Positions 1 to 9,023 of a stretch of 64,000 bases of DNA are shown here, one piece after another. The stretch covers positions 97,727 to 161,726 of the forward strand of contig JAFVYL010000013.1 in the NCBI GenBank assembly GCA_017508665.1, written 5' to 3'. Position 1 is the stretch's first letter. Each line of letters starts with the position of its first letter. The position numbers and the translations under genes are program-made. Origin of the DNA: Clostridia bacterium. GTDB taxonomy: Bacteria > Bacillota > Clostridia > Oscillospirales > CAG-272. Below the pieces are notes generated by a model that was not told where the DNA came from, did not search any database, and worked only from the letters and a program-made list of their open reading frames with translations.

Positions 1-33
1 TCCTACTTCGAGGTTAGAAAAGAGAACTATTAA
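1..33 (+). CDS. 3' end of an unidentified gene
   Basis: Frame 1 is open from the window edge to TAA at 31-33 and encodes the tail SYFEVRKENY. It is followed by a strong plus-strand terminator at 82-129, which fits the end of a plus-strand gene running in from outside. Ten residues are too few to name a product. The other two plus frames close or have no terminator relationship that prefers them, so this is only the most economical reading. Confidence 0.3.
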   Translation, partial: SYFEVRKENY

Positions 34-81
34 TTGTTGCTCCTTGACGGTTATACCTATATAGGACAAAACGGCTAAATT

Positions 82-129
82 AAAAAGAACGGTTGGGATC
101 TTAACGTCCTGACCGTTCTTTTTTTTTTA
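82..129. terminator. strong bidirectional intrinsic terminator
   Basis: AAAAAGAACGGT (82-93) pairs with ACCGTTCTTTTT (112-123). Five further inner pairs (including two G-U) lead to an 8-nt loop, and T's follow to 129. On the minus strand the A-run at 82-86 supplies a shorter T-tract, so it can also end the oadB-oadG transcript. It separates the partial gene at the window edge from the convergent sodium-pump genes. Confidence 0.85.
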
Positions 130-137
130 TTTAATTA

Positions 138-299
138 TCAATCGTCGTCATGCGGCTTTGCGAGCTTGTTGGTGATGTTGTTTGTAAGATAGGTAGCAAT
201 TATAATAACCGCTACTATCATGAATACACCGAGCATACCGATACCCATATATTTAAGGTTCTTGACGAATTCATAGGGTTCAAAATAGAAATCTAACAT
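138..299 (-). CDS. OadG-like gamma subunit of a sodium-pump decarboxylase (53 aa)
   Basis: Small membrane protein beginning MLDFYFEPYEFVKNLKYMGI, with one hydrophobic helix at about residues 18-38 and a hydrophilic tail ending KPHDDD. It starts at ATG 299 behind an AAGGAGG ribosome binding site. It lies 13 bp downstream of the beta-subunit gene on the same strand. Gamma subunits of biotin-dependent oxaloacetate, methylmalonyl-CoA and glutaconyl-CoA decarboxylases have this size and topology, anchoring the carboxyltransferase to the membrane beta subunit. The assignment rests on topology and neighbour rather than sequence motifs, since gamma subunits are poorly conserved. The catalytic alpha subunit and biotin carrier are not in the window. 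Confidence 0.6.
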   Translation of the reverse strand: MLDFYFEPYEFVKNLKYMGIGMLGVFMIVAVIIIATYLTNNITNKLAKPHDDD

Positions 300-312
300 A
301 ACTTAGTCCTCC

Positions 313-1434
313 TTAAAGCATGGGAATGAATATCTTGAGGATCAGCGCACCCGCTATAACAGAAGCGATCTGTCCGGAAACGTTTACTGCGGTGGAGTGC
401 ATAAGAAGGAAGTTCTGAGGATCCTCCTTGAGTCCCATCTTGTGTACGATACGTCCTGCCATCGGGAAAGCGGATATGCCTGCCGCACCGATCATGGGAT
501 TGATCTTCTCTTTTGCGAAAAGATTATAGATCTTGCCAAAGAGAACGCCGCCCGCGGTGTCAACGATGAATGCTATAAGTCCGAGTCCCATAATAAGAAG
601 TGTCTGGGGGCTGAGGAACTGCTGTGCGGTCATATTGAACGCGATGGTAATACCGAGGAAGATGGTAATAAGGTTTGCGAGAACCTTCTGCGCCGTCTCG
701 GAGAGGGAGTCGAGAACTCCGCACTCACGGATAAGGTTACCGAACATAAGGAAGCCGATAAGCGCGCCCGCATCGGGAGCAAAGATACATGCTACTATAG
801 TAATGATTATAGGGAAGAGTATCTTGGTAGCCTTGGATACGCTCTTAGGTCTGTATGCCATACGGATCTTTCTTTCGTTCTCTGTGGTGAGGAGCTTGAT
901 TACCGGAGGTTGAATAATCGGAACGAGTGCCATATAGGAGTATGCTGCGACCGTGATAGCTCCTACGTACTGAGATCCGAGCTTCTGCGCTACAACGATA
1001 GAGGTAGGACCGTCAGCCGCACCGATGATTGCGATGGAGGCGTAATCGCGGAAATCGGGGAAGAATATCGACGCCATGCAGAGGGTAAAGAAGATACCGA
1101 ACTGCGCTGCCGCGCCGAAGATCATAAGCTTGGGGTTTGAGAGCAGGGGACCGAAGTCGATCATCGCGCCTATACCGATGAAGAGTATAAGGGGGAAGAG
1201 CTCGTTTGCGATACCTGCGTTATAAAGTGTTTGGAGAGGGCCTGCAGCGCCTGAACCGGGGAAGTTCATAATAATACAGCCGAAGCCGATGGGAAGAAGC
1301 AGGGTAGGCTCCATATCCTTCTTGATGGCAAGATAGATAAGCGTACCGCCGATGATCCACATTACGATCATCTTCCAGTTGCCGTCTTTGCCAAATGCAA
1401 GAAGACCGTCAAAAAGACTTAAAAGTTCTTTCAT
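313..1434 (-). CDS. oadB: sodium ion-translocating decarboxylase beta subunit
   Basis: A 373-residue polytopic membrane protein of the OadB/MmdB/GcdB family. These subunits couple decarboxylation of a carboxybiotin intermediate to Na+ export across the cytoplasmic membrane. Family segments seen are PIGFGCIIMNFPG, LILFIGIGAMIDFGPLLSNP, IAIIGAADGPTSI, SYMALVPIIQPP and the C-terminal MIGAAGISAFPMAGR; the Asp in GAADGPTS is the conserved ion-site residue of the family. Length is normal. The start is ATG 1434 with AAAAGGAC upstream and a promoter at 1485-1513. It is followed 13 bp later by a gamma-like gene. The substrate (oxaloacetate, methylmalonyl-CoA or glutaconyl-CoA) cannot be told from this subunit. 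Confidence 0.92.
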   Translation of the reverse strand: MKELLSLFDGLLAFGKDGNWKMIVMWIIGGTLIYLAIKKDMEPTLLLPIGFGCIIMNFPGSGAAGPLQTLYNAGIANELFPLILFIGIGAMIDFGPLLSNPKLMIFGAAAQFGIFFTLCMASIFFPDFRDYASIAIIGAADGPTSIVVAQKLGSQYVGAITVAAYSYMALVPIIQPPVIKLLTTENERKIRMAYRPKSVSKATKILFPIIITIVACIFAPDAGALIGFLMFGNLIRECGVLDSLSETAQKVLANLITIFLGITIAFNMTAQQFLSPQTLLIMGLGLIAFIVDTAGGVLFGKIYNLFAKEKINPMIGAAGISAFPMAGRIVHKMGLKEDPQNFLLMHSTAVNVSGQIASVIAGALILKIFIPML

Positions 1435-1484
1435 AGCGTTGTCCTTTTACTTTTATTTTCATTTTTATTTTTTCATACGTAACA

Positions 1485-1513
1485 ATTATATACTTATTTT
1501 CTTTAATTTTCAA
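1485..1513 (-). promoter_or_regulatory. sigma-A-type promoter for oadB-oadG
   Basis: On the minus strand TTGAAA (1513-1508) is separated by 17 nt from TATAAT (1490-1485), about 50 bp upstream of the oadB start. The remaining intergenic sequence to 1618 is AT-rich without further recognisable features. Confidence 0.6.
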
Positions 1514-1618
1514 TAGGCAATTATAAAAAAATGTCATAAAAAGGGGACATTATTTCAAAGGTAACTATAGTCAAAGTAACAAAATATCAATTCCAATGCG
1601 CGCGTCTTTAAAAAAGTA

Positions 1619-1648
1619 TTGACTTTAAGTGATAAAATGTGGCATAAT
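1619..1648 (+). promoter_or_regulatory. sigma-A-type promoter for the flavodiiron gene
   Basis: TTGACT (1619-1624), 18-nt spacer, CATAAT (1643-1648), about 50 bp before the start of the flavodiiron gene. No operator was recognised. Confidence 0.55.
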
Positions 1649-1700
1649 GGATAATGGGGATGTGCGGATTTATGATAACGCAGTCCCATGAGAGGTAAAA

Positions 1701-2891
1701 ATGAACTGCACAAGAAAAATAGATGATGATATAATATGGGTTGGCGCGGATAACAGAAGACTCAAGCTTTTTGAGGCTGTATACAACGTGCCGCGCGGAG
1801 TTTCATATAACTCCTACCTTTTGCTTGACGATAAGACTGCTCTTATAGATACGGTAGACAGAGCGGTGACCGATATCTTCCTTGAGAACGTTGAGTACGC
1901 TCTCGGAGGACGTACGCTTGATTACCTTGTAGTTCAGCATATGGAGCCCGACCATTCAGCTACTCTCGTTGACGTTTTGATCCGTCATCCCGAGTGCGAG
2001 GTGGTTTGCAATAAGAAAATATTTGATATGATCACAGCCTTCAAGGGTGCTGAGGTCAAGGCCAAGATAGTAAAGGACGGGGACGTATTAGAGCTCGGAC
2101 GTCACAAGCTCACGTTTGTGTCTGCTCCCATGGTTCATTGGCCTGAGGTTATGGTCAGCTTTGATATGACGAGCGGAACTCTCTTCTCGGCTGATGCATT
2201 CGGCACGTTCGGTGCTCTAAGCGGAGCTCTCTTTGCCGATGAGGTGGACTTTGACCGCGACTATCTCGATGAGGCCAGACGTTATTATTGCAATATCGTC
2301 GGCAAATACGGGGCGCAGGTGAGGAGTCTGCTTGGCAAGGCTTCCGCACTTAATATTAAGAGAATATGTCCTCTCCACGGATTCGTATGGAGAGAAAATA
2401 TCGACTATTATGTAAACAAATATACGCTTTGGTCGGGATATGAGCCCGAAGAACGAGGCGTTATGATCGCATATGCATCTGTGTACGGAAACACAGAAAA
2501 CGTCGCTAATGCGCTCGCGTGCCGACTTCGTGAGGCAGGTATTAAGTGTGTTATGCACGACGTATCCGTGAGTGAACATTCGTGGATAATTGCAGACGCT
2601 TTCAAGTACAGCCACCTCGTTTTTGCCTCGGTGACCTACAACGGAGGCGTGTTTGTAAATATGGAAAACCTGCTGCATGATATTGCGGCGCACTCGATAC
2701 GCGGCAGAAAAATAGCTCTCATTGAGAATGGCTCGTGGGCTGCTGTAGCCGCAAAGGGAATGACTGAAATACTCTCCTCACTTAAGGACGTTGAGTTTGT
2801 CGGAAATCCTCTCAGCTTCAAATCCGCGCTCGGCGCTGACAGAGAGGCTGAGGTTGACGCACTCGCAGAGCAGATAATAAAGTCAATTTAA
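1701..2891 (+). CDS. fprA: flavodiiron protein (A-type flavoprotein, FprA/Rd:O2 oxidoreductase family)
   Basis: The 396-residue protein has an N-terminal metallo-beta-lactamase-like diiron domain (about 1-250) and a C-terminal FMN-binding flavodoxin domain (about 252-396). The diiron motif H80-x-E82-x-D84-H85 (QHMEPDH) is intact, and later ligands sit in APMVHWPE, FSADAFG and CPLHG. The flavodoxin loop is YASVYGNTENVA. Proteins of this family reduce O2 to water, or NO to N2O, in anaerobes, usually with electrons from rubredoxin or another NADH-linked donor. No rubredoxin gene is adjacent. The start has GAGAGG upstream. The next gene starts essentially at its stop codon. Confidence 0.93.
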   Translation: MNCTRKIDDDIIWVGADNRRLKLFEAVYNVPRGVSYNSYLLLDDKTALIDTVDRAVTDIFLENVEYALGGRTLDYLVVQHMEPDHSATLVDVLIRHPECEVVCNKKIFDMITAFKGAEVKAKIVKDGDVLELGRHKLTFVSAPMVHWPEVMVSFDMTSGTLFSADAFGTFGALSGALFADEVDFDRDYLDEARRYYCNIVGKYGAQVRSLLGKASALNIKRICPLHGFVWRENIDYYVNKYTLWSGYEPEERGVMIAYASVYGNTENVANALACRLREAGIKCVMHDVSVSEHSWIIADAFKYSHLVFASVTYNGGVFVNMENLLHDIAAHSIRGRKIALIENGSWAAVAAKGMTEILSSLKDVEFVGNPLSFKSALGADREAEVDALAEQIIKSI

Positions 2892-2905
2892 TGACGGTGG
2901 GTACT

Positions 2906-3565
2906 ATGATAACTTTTGAAAAAATCAAGCAATCGGCAGACATTAAAACCTATATTACGAAGGCGGACGAGTCTCTCAAGGCTCTCGGATACACGGAGCA
3001 CAGCTTTGCCCACGTCGGCAAGGTTTCGGAGAACGCTGCATACATTCTCACCACCCTCGGATATGATGAGAGAACGGTAGAGCTCGCGAGAATAGCGGGA
3101 TATCTGCACGATATCGGAAACCTTGTAAATCGCGCAGATCACTCTCAGAGCGGTGCGGTAATGGCGTTCCGAATCCTTGACAATCTCGGCATGCCCGCTG
3201 ATGAGATAGCAACGGTCGTTACCGCTATCGGTAATCACGACGAGGGTACGGGCGTTCCCGTAAATCCCGTTGCCGCAGCTCTGATAATCGCGGATAAGTC
3301 CGACGTAAGGCGCAGCCGTGTCAGAAATTCGGATATTTCCTCCTTTGATATACATGACAGAGTTAACTACTCGGTAGAGGAGTCGCATCTCTCGATCTCC
3401 GAGGACAAGCGACGTGTTATCCTTACACTTAAGATAGATTCCGGCATCAGCAAGGTGATGGATTACTTCCGTATATTTATCGGACGTATGGAGATGTCAA
3501 GACACGCAGCCACGGCTCTCGGCCTTGAGTTCTCGCTTGTAATCAACGGTCAGGAGCTTCTTTAA
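2906..3565 (+). CDS. HD-domain phosphohydrolase-like protein
   Basis: About 219 residues with an HD-type metal site: HSFAHV near the N-terminus, then GYLHDIGN (the HD pair) and GNHDEGTG. A mixed C-terminal part contains IIADKSDVRR. HD proteins hydrolyse phosphoesters of nucleotides or nucleic acids; the substrate is unknown. Two starts are possible. ATG 2891 overlaps the upstream stop by one base but has no ribosome binding site. ATG 2906 has GGTGGG five bases upstream and was chosen. Tight spacing places it in one transcript with the flavodiiron gene. Confidence 0.8.
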   Translation: MITFEKIKQSADIKTYITKADESLKALGYTEHSFAHVGKVSENAAYILTTLGYDERTVELARIAGYLHDIGNLVNRADHSQSGAVMAFRILDNLGMPADEIATVVTAIGNHDEGTGVPVNPVAAALIIADKSDVRRSRVRNSDISSFDIHDRVNYSVEESHLSISEDKRRVILTLKIDSGISKVMDYFRIFIGRMEMSRHAATALGLEFSLVINGQELL

Positions 3566-3642
3566 ACGACACCCGTGTCAAGAAAAACACCCGATCCGGG
3601 ATAATATAAATCATTTTAAACTATCCATGAAAGGACAATAAA

Positions 3643-5442
3643 ATGAACAGCTTGTTTAACTTCACGCTTTCCGCCGGAAGCTTCGGATTCAGCAGTGTGC
3701 TTGAATTGTTCTGCGGACTTGCTCTTTTCCTCTACGGAATGGACGTTATGGGCGACTCGCTTAAAAAAAGCGCGGGAAACAGTCTTAAAACCTTCCTCGG
3801 TAAGATGACTACGAACCCGATCAAGGGATTCCTTCTCGGTCTTATAGTAACTCTTGTAATTCAGTCATCGTCGGCTACTACGGTTATGGTTGTCGGCTTC
3901 GTAAGCTCGGGAACTATGACTCTTATTCAGTCGGTCGGCGTTATTATCGGCGCTAACGTCGGTACAGCAATTACCGCATGGCTCACTGCACTTAACAGTC
4001 TTGGCGGCGAGGGCGGTGCTGAGGCGGTTGAAATGCTCAGCATACTAAAGCCTGACTCATGGGTTCCGATCGTAGCAGTTATCGGCATCTGCCTTGTGAT
4101 GTTCACTAAGCGCGGCAGAAAGAAGGATATGGGCGCGATACTTCTCGGATTTGCGGTTCTTATGACAGGTATGACCATGATGTCTGATGCAGTAGCTCCT
4201 CTTAAACAGAGCGAGAGCTTCAAAAATATACTTACAATGTTCGAGAACCCCTTGCTCGGTATTCTTGCGGGTCTCATTCTTACCGCTATAGTACAGTCAT
4301 CGTCTGCCTCTATCGGTATTCTTCAGGCATTGACCGTTACCGGTGCTATCACCTACGGCGCGGCGATACCGATTGTCATGGGACAGAATATTGGTACGTG
4401 TGTTACCGCTATGATCTCTGCACTCGGTGCTAACAGAAACGGTAAGAGAGCTGCGGTTGTACATCTTTCCTTCAACATTATAGGTGTTGTTGCCGTATCT
4501 GTTATCTTCTATGCGCTTAATGCGATAATAGGATTTGCTTTCACGGGTGCAGCGATAAATGCGTGGGGCGTTGCAATAGTTCATACACTCTTTAAGCTTA
4601 TATGCGTTGTTCTCATAGGTCCGTTCTATAAGCAGCTTGCAAAACTCTCTATGATCATCGTCAAGGATTCCAAGGACGATCAGGAGACCTCCACCCTTCT
4701 CGACGACCGTCTTCTCAATACTCCCGCTGTTGCTGTAGGACGTGCGACTCAGGTTGTTGCTACAATGGCAGATATTTCTACCAAGTCGCTTCGCGATGCA
4801 ATATCTCTCTTTGACGGCTTCGATGCAAAGCTTGCAGATTCCATACGCGATATGGAGAGCAAGGTAGATAGCTTCGAGGATGCCATAGGATCGTATCTCA
4901 TCAAGGTTTCCGCTCAGGCAACCGATCCTGCGGATTCAGAGCAGGTTACAAAGCTCCTTCACATTATCGGCGACTATGAGCGTATCTCCGACCATGCCGT
5001 TAATATCGTTGAGTCCTGTGAGGAGATCAGAGATAAAAAGATATCCTTCTCCGAGGATGCAAAGCGTGAGATAGCTGTATTGCGCAGTGCTGTAAATGAG
5101 ATACTCGAGCTTGCTTACTTGTCGTTTATCGAGAATGATCTTGACGCGGCAGCTAAGATAGAGTCACTCGAGCAGGTTGTTGACGATCTTCGCGATAAGA
5201 TCAAGCTTAACCACATCATCAGACTCCAGAAGAGTGAGTGCACTATTGAGCACGGTTTTGTGCTTTCCGATATACTCACCAACTTCGAGCGTGTTTCCGA
5301 CCATTGTGCAAACATCGGCGGATGCGTTATCGAGATAGCTAAGTATGATGCGCTTGATATGCACAAGTACAACAGAAAGAAGCACACGACCGAAGATTTC
5401 GAGCAGCAGTACAAGGCGTATGCCGCTAAGTATTCGGTATAA
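3643..5442 (+). CDS. Na+/phosphate symporter with C-terminal PhoU-like domain
   Basis: The 599-residue protein belongs to the Na/Pi-cotransporter II (NptA/YjbB) family. It has the two inverted QSSSA repeats of the transport core (VIQSSSATTVMVVGF and IVQSSSASIGILQAL), each followed by a GxNxGT element (GANVGTAITAW, GQNIGTCVTAM). Roughly the last 230 residues are a soluble PhoU-like helical domain (for example TKLLHIIGDYERISDHAVNI). Family members move phosphate with sodium, and the PhoU part is thought to control them. The start follows AAAGGAC. It lies 77 bp after the HD gene and ends at a bidirectional terminator. Confidence 0.92.
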   Translation: MNSLFNFTLSAGSFGFSSVLELFCGLALFLYGMDVMGDSLKKSAGNSLKTFLGKMTTNPIKGFLLGLIVTLVIQSSSATTVMVVGFVSSGTMTLIQSVGVIIGANVGTAITAWLTALNSLGGEGGAEAVEMLSILKPDSWVPIVAVIGICLVMFTKRGRKKDMGAILLGFAVLMTGMTMMSDAVAPLKQSESFKNILTMFENPLLGILAGLILTAIVQSSSASIGILQALTVTGAITYGAAIPIVMGQNIGTCVTAMISALGANRNGKRAAVVHLSFNIIGVVAVSVIFYALNAIIGFAFTGAAINAWGVAIVHTLFKLICVVLIGPFYKQLAKLSMIIVKDSKDDQETSTLLDDRLLNTPAVAVGRATQVVATMADISTKSLRDAISLFDGFDAKLADSIRDMESKVDSFEDAIGSYLIKVSAQATDPADSEQVTKLLHIIGDYERISDHAVNIVESCEEIRDKKISFSEDAKREIAVLRSAVNEILELAYLSFIENDLDAAAKIESLEQVVDDLRDKIKLNHIIRLQKSECTIEHGFVLSDILTNFERVSDHCANIGGCVIEIAKYDALDMHKYNRKKHTTEDFEQQYKAYAAKYSV

Positions 5443-5470
5443 AGTCTTACATAACACAAAAGCAAAAAAA

Positions 5471-5497
5471 CAGGCAGAGTCTTATCGGCTCTGCCTG
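5471..5497. terminator. bidirectional intrinsic terminator between convergent genes
   Basis: CAGGCAGAG (5471-5479) pairs perfectly with CTCTGCCTG (5489-5497) around a 9-nt loop. A-rich sequence on the left and T-rich sequence on the right allow termination in both directions, for the phosphate symporter and the MgtC-like gene. Confidence 0.85.
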
Positions 5498-5508
5498 CTT
5501 TCAATCTT

Positions 5509-6219
5509 TTAGATGGATTCGAGTGCGAAAATTACTTCATCGAGCTTTTCGAGATCCTCTGCGATACTATTGGGAGTGTAGGGATGCTTAGCAGAGGGGT
5601 GAATGTTGACCTCAATGCCTACCGATCCTGCCGTGCCGCTTCTCGGGGGAGTTACCTGGATGTCTGTGGACGGGTAGTTTTCGGTAAGGTGGTTAATAAT
5701 ATTTCTCACATGATCAGCTGAGGTTATCTCTACGTACATACCGAATCTGGTGTGCCGTCTTGTCACCTTGTATTCGAAGCGGTGCATCATGGTTACAGCG
5801 ATGACGGAGGCCAAGAAGGTCACGAGAGCACCCTCGTAGTAGCCTATACCGAGAGCGATACCGATGGTTGCCGCACACCATATGCCTGCCGCGGTGGTAA
5901 GACCGGTGATCTGGAATCTACCCTTGATAAGTATAGTTCCCACACCGAGGAAACCGATGCCGGAGATTACCTGAGCCGCTATTCTGAGCGGATCGTTACC
6001 AAAATTGAGCACCTCAAAGGCGTACATTCCCGTCATGGATGTGAGTGTCGCGCCAAGACACACGAGTATGTGCGTACGCATACCTGCCGCGCGTCCCTGA
6101 CGTCCTCGCTCCATACCGATTATAGTACCGACGATGAGCGCCATAAATATTCTGAATGCCGCTACGCCTAAATCTTTAAAAGAAAAGGTGGGAGCGGATG
6201 CTGAAAGTAAAAAGTTCAT
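5509..6219 (-). CDS. MgtC/SapB family membrane protein
   Basis: About 236 residues. The N-terminal half is the MgtC membrane domain, with the hallmark stretch GTIIGMERGRQGRAAGMRTH followed by LVCLGATL, SGIGFLGVGTI and GLTTAAGIW. The C-terminal half is a soluble ACT-like domain (from about residue 150). Members affect magnesium adaptation and membrane energetics in other bacteria; their exact activity is unsettled. The start was placed at ATG 6219, which has AGGAAAGGAG five bases upstream, instead of an upstream in-frame codon. Promoter at 6270-6298. The leader is only about 45 nt, too short for a magnesium riboswitch. Confidence 0.88.
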   Translation of the reverse strand: MNFLLSASAPTFSFKDLGVAAFRIFMALIVGTIIGMERGRQGRAAGMRTHILVCLGATLTSMTGMYAFEVLNFGNDPLRIAAQVISGIGFLGVGTILIKGRFQITGLTTAAGIWCAATIGIALGIGYYEGALVTFLASVIAVTMMHRFEYKVTRRHTRFGMYVEITSADHVRNIINHLTENYPSTDIQVTPPRSGTAGSVGIEVNIHPSAKHPYTPNSIAEDLEKLDEVIFALESI

Positions 6220-6269
6220 ATATACTCCTTTCCTCACTCGTCGCGAGAGGGATATTGCTGTGGATATAT

Positions 6270-6298
6270 ATTTTAACACACTTTGCGCAAGTAGTCAA
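6270..6298 (-). promoter_or_regulatory. sigma-A-type promoter for the MgtC-like gene
   Basis: On the minus strand TTGACT (6298-6293), 17-nt spacer, TAAAAT (6275-6270), about 50 bp upstream of the chosen start. Confidence 0.6.
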
Positions 6299-6411
6299 CA
6301 AAAATTCATTAAACTTAATGAAAAGAAAAAGTTTTTCTGTTTTATCGGAAAAGATCCTCGCCCGTGCGTGTATTTATAATTTAAACATTTGTAAATTATA
6401 TACGAAACTAC

Positions 6412-6440
6412 TTGACAATATTTGTACAGTATGATAGAAT
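6412..6440 (+). promoter_or_regulatory. sigma-A promoter of the T-box/methionine operon
   Basis: Consensus TTGACA (6412-6417), exactly 17 nt, TAGAAT (6435-6440). Transcription would begin near 6447, just before the T-box leader. Confidence 0.8.
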
Positions 6441-6450
6441 AGCTTCAAAG

Positions 6451-6696
6451 GCGAGGACGGAGAGGATCTCACAGATACACTCACAGAGAGCCGCGGGTGG
6501 TGCGAGGCGGCAGTTGAAGGGTGAAGGTCTATGGCTCCCGAGTCGGCTGTTCGATACGTAGGGCAGCTCGCAAGTACAGCGTTATCACAGTACAGGACTT
6601 TTTCGCGAGTCCATGAGGCGCTTCGGCGCGAATTTGAGTGGTACCACGGCTGACAATGTCATTCGTCTCAAGTGTTGTGACGGGTGGCGTTTTTTT
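6451..6696 (+). promoter_or_regulatory. T-box leader, predicted methionine (AUG) specifier
   Basis: The leader contains the T-box sequence GAGTGGTACCACGGC (6636-6650), a form of the conserved TGGNACC bulge that contacts the uncharged tRNA acceptor end. Stem I can be folded by eye: GGAG (6459-6462) with CTCC (6535-6538), and AGA..CACTC (6473-6482) with GGGTG..TCT (6520-6530). This leaves ATG at 6531-6533 followed by G as the specifier triplet. The terminator is a 13-bp hairpin (6658-6670 with 6677-6689, one mismatch) followed by seven T's, and its 5' arm overlaps the antiterminator region. The logic predicted is that uncharged tRNA-Met stabilises the antiterminator and switches on metY-metA. 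Downstream gene content supports Met. Confidence 0.9.
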
Positions 6697-6728
6697 GTTT
6701 GCTTATAAATAAAAGAGAGGTAAGAAAG

Positions 6729-8018
6729 ATGAAAGAAAGAAAGGTAAGAATAGAAACAAGCTGTGTGCAGGGCGGTTATTCTCCGGCAAGCGGAGAGCCG
6801 AGACAGATTCCGATAATCCAGAGCACTACGTTCAAGTATGCGACCAGCGAGGATATGGGCAAGCTCTTTGACCTTGAGGCATCGGGATATTTCTACTCCA
6901 GACTTCAGAATCCCACCTGTGATACCGTCGCAGCGAGAATATGTGAGCTTGAGGGCGGCAGCGCGGCTATGCTTACATCGTCCGGTCAGGCGGCAAACTT
7001 CTTTGCTATCTTCAATATCGCATCATGCGGAGATCACGTTATCTCGTCCTCTGCTATCTATGGCGGATCTTACAACCTATTTGCCGTTACCATGAAGAAG
7101 ATGGGCATATCCTTCACCTTCGTTTCTCCCGATGCGACAGAGGAAGAGCTTAATTCGGCTTTCAGACCTAACACCAAGGCCGTGTTCGGTGAAACTATCG
7201 CAAACCCCGCACTCAACGTGTTGGATATTGAGCTCTTTGCCAAGTGCGCTCATGCCCACGGAGTTCCGCTTATCATAGACAACACCTTTGCTACTCCCGT
7301 AAACTGCAGACCTATTGAGTGGGGCGCGGATATCGTAACACATTCCACTACAAAATATATGGACGGCCACGGCTCGGCTGTCGGCGGATGCATCGTCGAT
7401 TCCGGCAACTTTGACTGGATGGCCTATGCCGACAAGTTCCCCGGACTCTGTACTCCGGACGATAGCTATCACGGTATAACTTATGCCGAGAAGTTTGGCA
7501 GAGAGGGTGCGTTTATTACCAAGTGCACGGCTCAGCTCATGCGCGACTTCGGATGCACTCAGTCTCCTCAGAGCGCGTTTCTCCTCGGTCTCGGCCTTGA
7601 GAGTCTGCACGTGAGAATGGAGAGACACTGTGAGAACGCGCTCGCGGTAGCAGAGTTCCTCAAATCCCACGAGAACGTATCCTGGGTGAGATTCCCCGGA
7701 CTCGAGGGCGATAAATATTACGATCTTGCTAAAAAGTATATGCCTAACGGCACTTGCGGTGTTATCAGCTTCGGTGTCAAGGGCGGCAGAGGAGCTGCAG
7801 AGAAATTTATGAAGAGCCTTAAGCTCGGTGCTATAGAAACACACGTTGCCGATGCCCGTACATGCTGCCTGCATCCCGCGTCCGCAACACACAGACAGAT
7901 GAACGACGAGGAGCTTATCGCGGCAGGCGTGTCAAGTGATCTTGTGAGATACTCCTGCGGTATTGAGAACAAGGACGACCTTATTGCCGACCTCAAGCAG
8001 GCTCTTGAGAGCATCTGA
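6729..8018 (+). CDS. metY: O-acetylhomoserine aminocarboxypropyltransferase (sulfhydrylase)
   Basis: A 429-residue PLP enzyme of the Cys/Met metabolism family. It makes homocysteine from O-acetylhomoserine and sulfide. Features are the N-terminal IETSCVQGGYSPASGEPRQ typical of the MetY branch, the YSRLQNPT substrate loop, SSGQAAN, IIDNTFATP and the PLP lysine K209 in HSTTKYMDGHG. The start is ATG 6729 behind GAGAGGTAAG; an earlier in-frame ATG at 6684 lies inside the T-box terminator and is unlikely. The following metA gene makes its substrate, so the pair forms a short methionine route with direct sulfhydrylation. Confidence 0.94.
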   Translation: MKERKVRIETSCVQGGYSPASGEPRQIPIIQSTTFKYATSEDMGKLFDLEASGYFYSRLQNPTCDTVAARICELEGGSAAMLTSSGQAANFFAIFNIASCGDHVISSSAIYGGSYNLFAVTMKKMGISFTFVSPDATEEELNSAFRPNTKAVFGETIANPALNVLDIELFAKCAHAHGVPLIIDNTFATPVNCRPIEWGADIVTHSTTKYMDGHGSAVGGCIVDSGNFDWMAYADKFPGLCTPDDSYHGITYAEKFGREGAFITKCTAQLMRDFGCTQSPQSAFLLGLGLESLHVRMERHCENALAVAEFLKSHENVSWVRFPGLEGDKYYDLAKKYMPNGTCGVISFGVKGGRGAAEKFMKSLKLGAIETHVADARTCCLHPASATHRQMNDEELIAAGVSSDLVRYSCGIENKDDLIADLKQALESI

Positions 8019-8045
8019 TAACTATCATTTTATTGGAGAAAAATA

Positions 8046-8972
8046 ATGCCTATTAAAATTCCCAACGAGCTCCCCGCGGTGAGAACTCTTGAGTCGGAGA
8101 ACATCTTCGTTATGACCGAAAAGCGCGCCATAACTCAGGATATCCGTCCCTTGAAAATACTTATACTCAACCTTATGCCGACCAAGATAGACACCGAGAC
8201 ACAGCTCTCAAGACTTCTCGGCAATACTCCCTTGCAGGTTGAGATCGAGCTTATACACACCTCCACCCACAAATCCAAGAACACCTCGGAAGATCATCTT
8301 CTTGCGTTTTACAAGGAGTTCTCTGACGTCAAGGACAGATACTTCGACGGACTCATCATTACCGGCGCACCGGTGGAGAAGATGGAGTTTGAGGAGGTGG
8401 AGTATTGGAATGAGCTGACCGAGATAATGGAGTGGTCAAAGACACACGTGCACAGCACTCTCCATATTTGCTGGGGTGCTCAGGCAGGACTCTATTACCA
8501 TTACGGAATAAAAAAGCACCTGATGGACGAGAAGCTGTCCGGTGTTTACGCTCATACCGTTGACTACAAGAGATCAATACTCTTCCGCGGCTTTGACGAG
8601 ACCTTCTACGTGCCTCATTCAAGATACACTACGGTGAAGCGTGAGGATATAGAAGAGATACCCAATCTCAGAGTTCTCGCTTCGTCTGAGGAAGCTGGCG
8701 TTTATGCCGTTATAACACCCGGCGGAAAGCAGGTCTTTCTCACCGGACACTCGGAGTATGACGCGGTCACTCTTGAGAAAGAATATAAAAGAGATAAGGC
8801 TCTTGGAATAAATCCTAAAGTTCCAAAGAACTATTATCCCGGAGACGACGATACCAAGCCTCCGATGCTTACGTGGCGCGCACACGCGACGCTGCTGTTC
8901 ACCAACTGGCTCAATTACTTTGTTTACCAGACTACACCTTACGATATAGTAAAGATCAAGGAAGAAAACTGA
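8046..8972 (+). CDS. metA: homoserine O-acetyltransferase (MetA family)
   Basis: 308 residues with the MetA triad: Cys142 in HICWGAQAG, and the His and Glu in TGHSEYD. Family alignments place the acyl-donor choice at residue 111. Escherichia coli MetA has Gly there (succinyl-CoA), whereas acetyl-CoA-using enzymes such as that of Bacillus cereus have Glu. Counting from this start gives GAPV-E111-KMEF, so acetyl-CoA is predicted despite the common succinyltransferase annotation of the family. It lies 27 bp after metY with GGAGA upstream, under the same T-box. Product O-acetylhomoserine feeds MetY. Confidence 0.93.
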   Translation: MPIKIPNELPAVRTLESENIFVMTEKRAITQDIRPLKILILNLMPTKIDTETQLSRLLGNTPLQVEIELIHTSTHKSKNTSEDHLLAFYKEFSDVKDRYFDGLIITGAPVEKMEFEEVEYWNELTEIMEWSKTHVHSTLHICWGAQAGLYYHYGIKKHLMDEKLSGVYAHTVDYKRSILFRGFDETFYVPHSRYTTVKREDIEEIPNLRVLASSEEAGVYAVITPGGKQVFLTGHSEYDAVTLEKEYKRDKALGINPKVPKNYYPGDDDTKPPMLTWRAHATLLFTNWLNYFVYQTTPYDIVKIKEEN

Positions 8973-9023
8973 TCCTTACAGATCCGGTGTGTGATGTAAA
9001 AATAAAAGGAAAGGAAAAACATT

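Noticed and set aside
6220..6262. Magnesium riboswitch before the MgtC-like gene
   Set aside because: Only about 45 nt separate promoter and start, with no M-box features.
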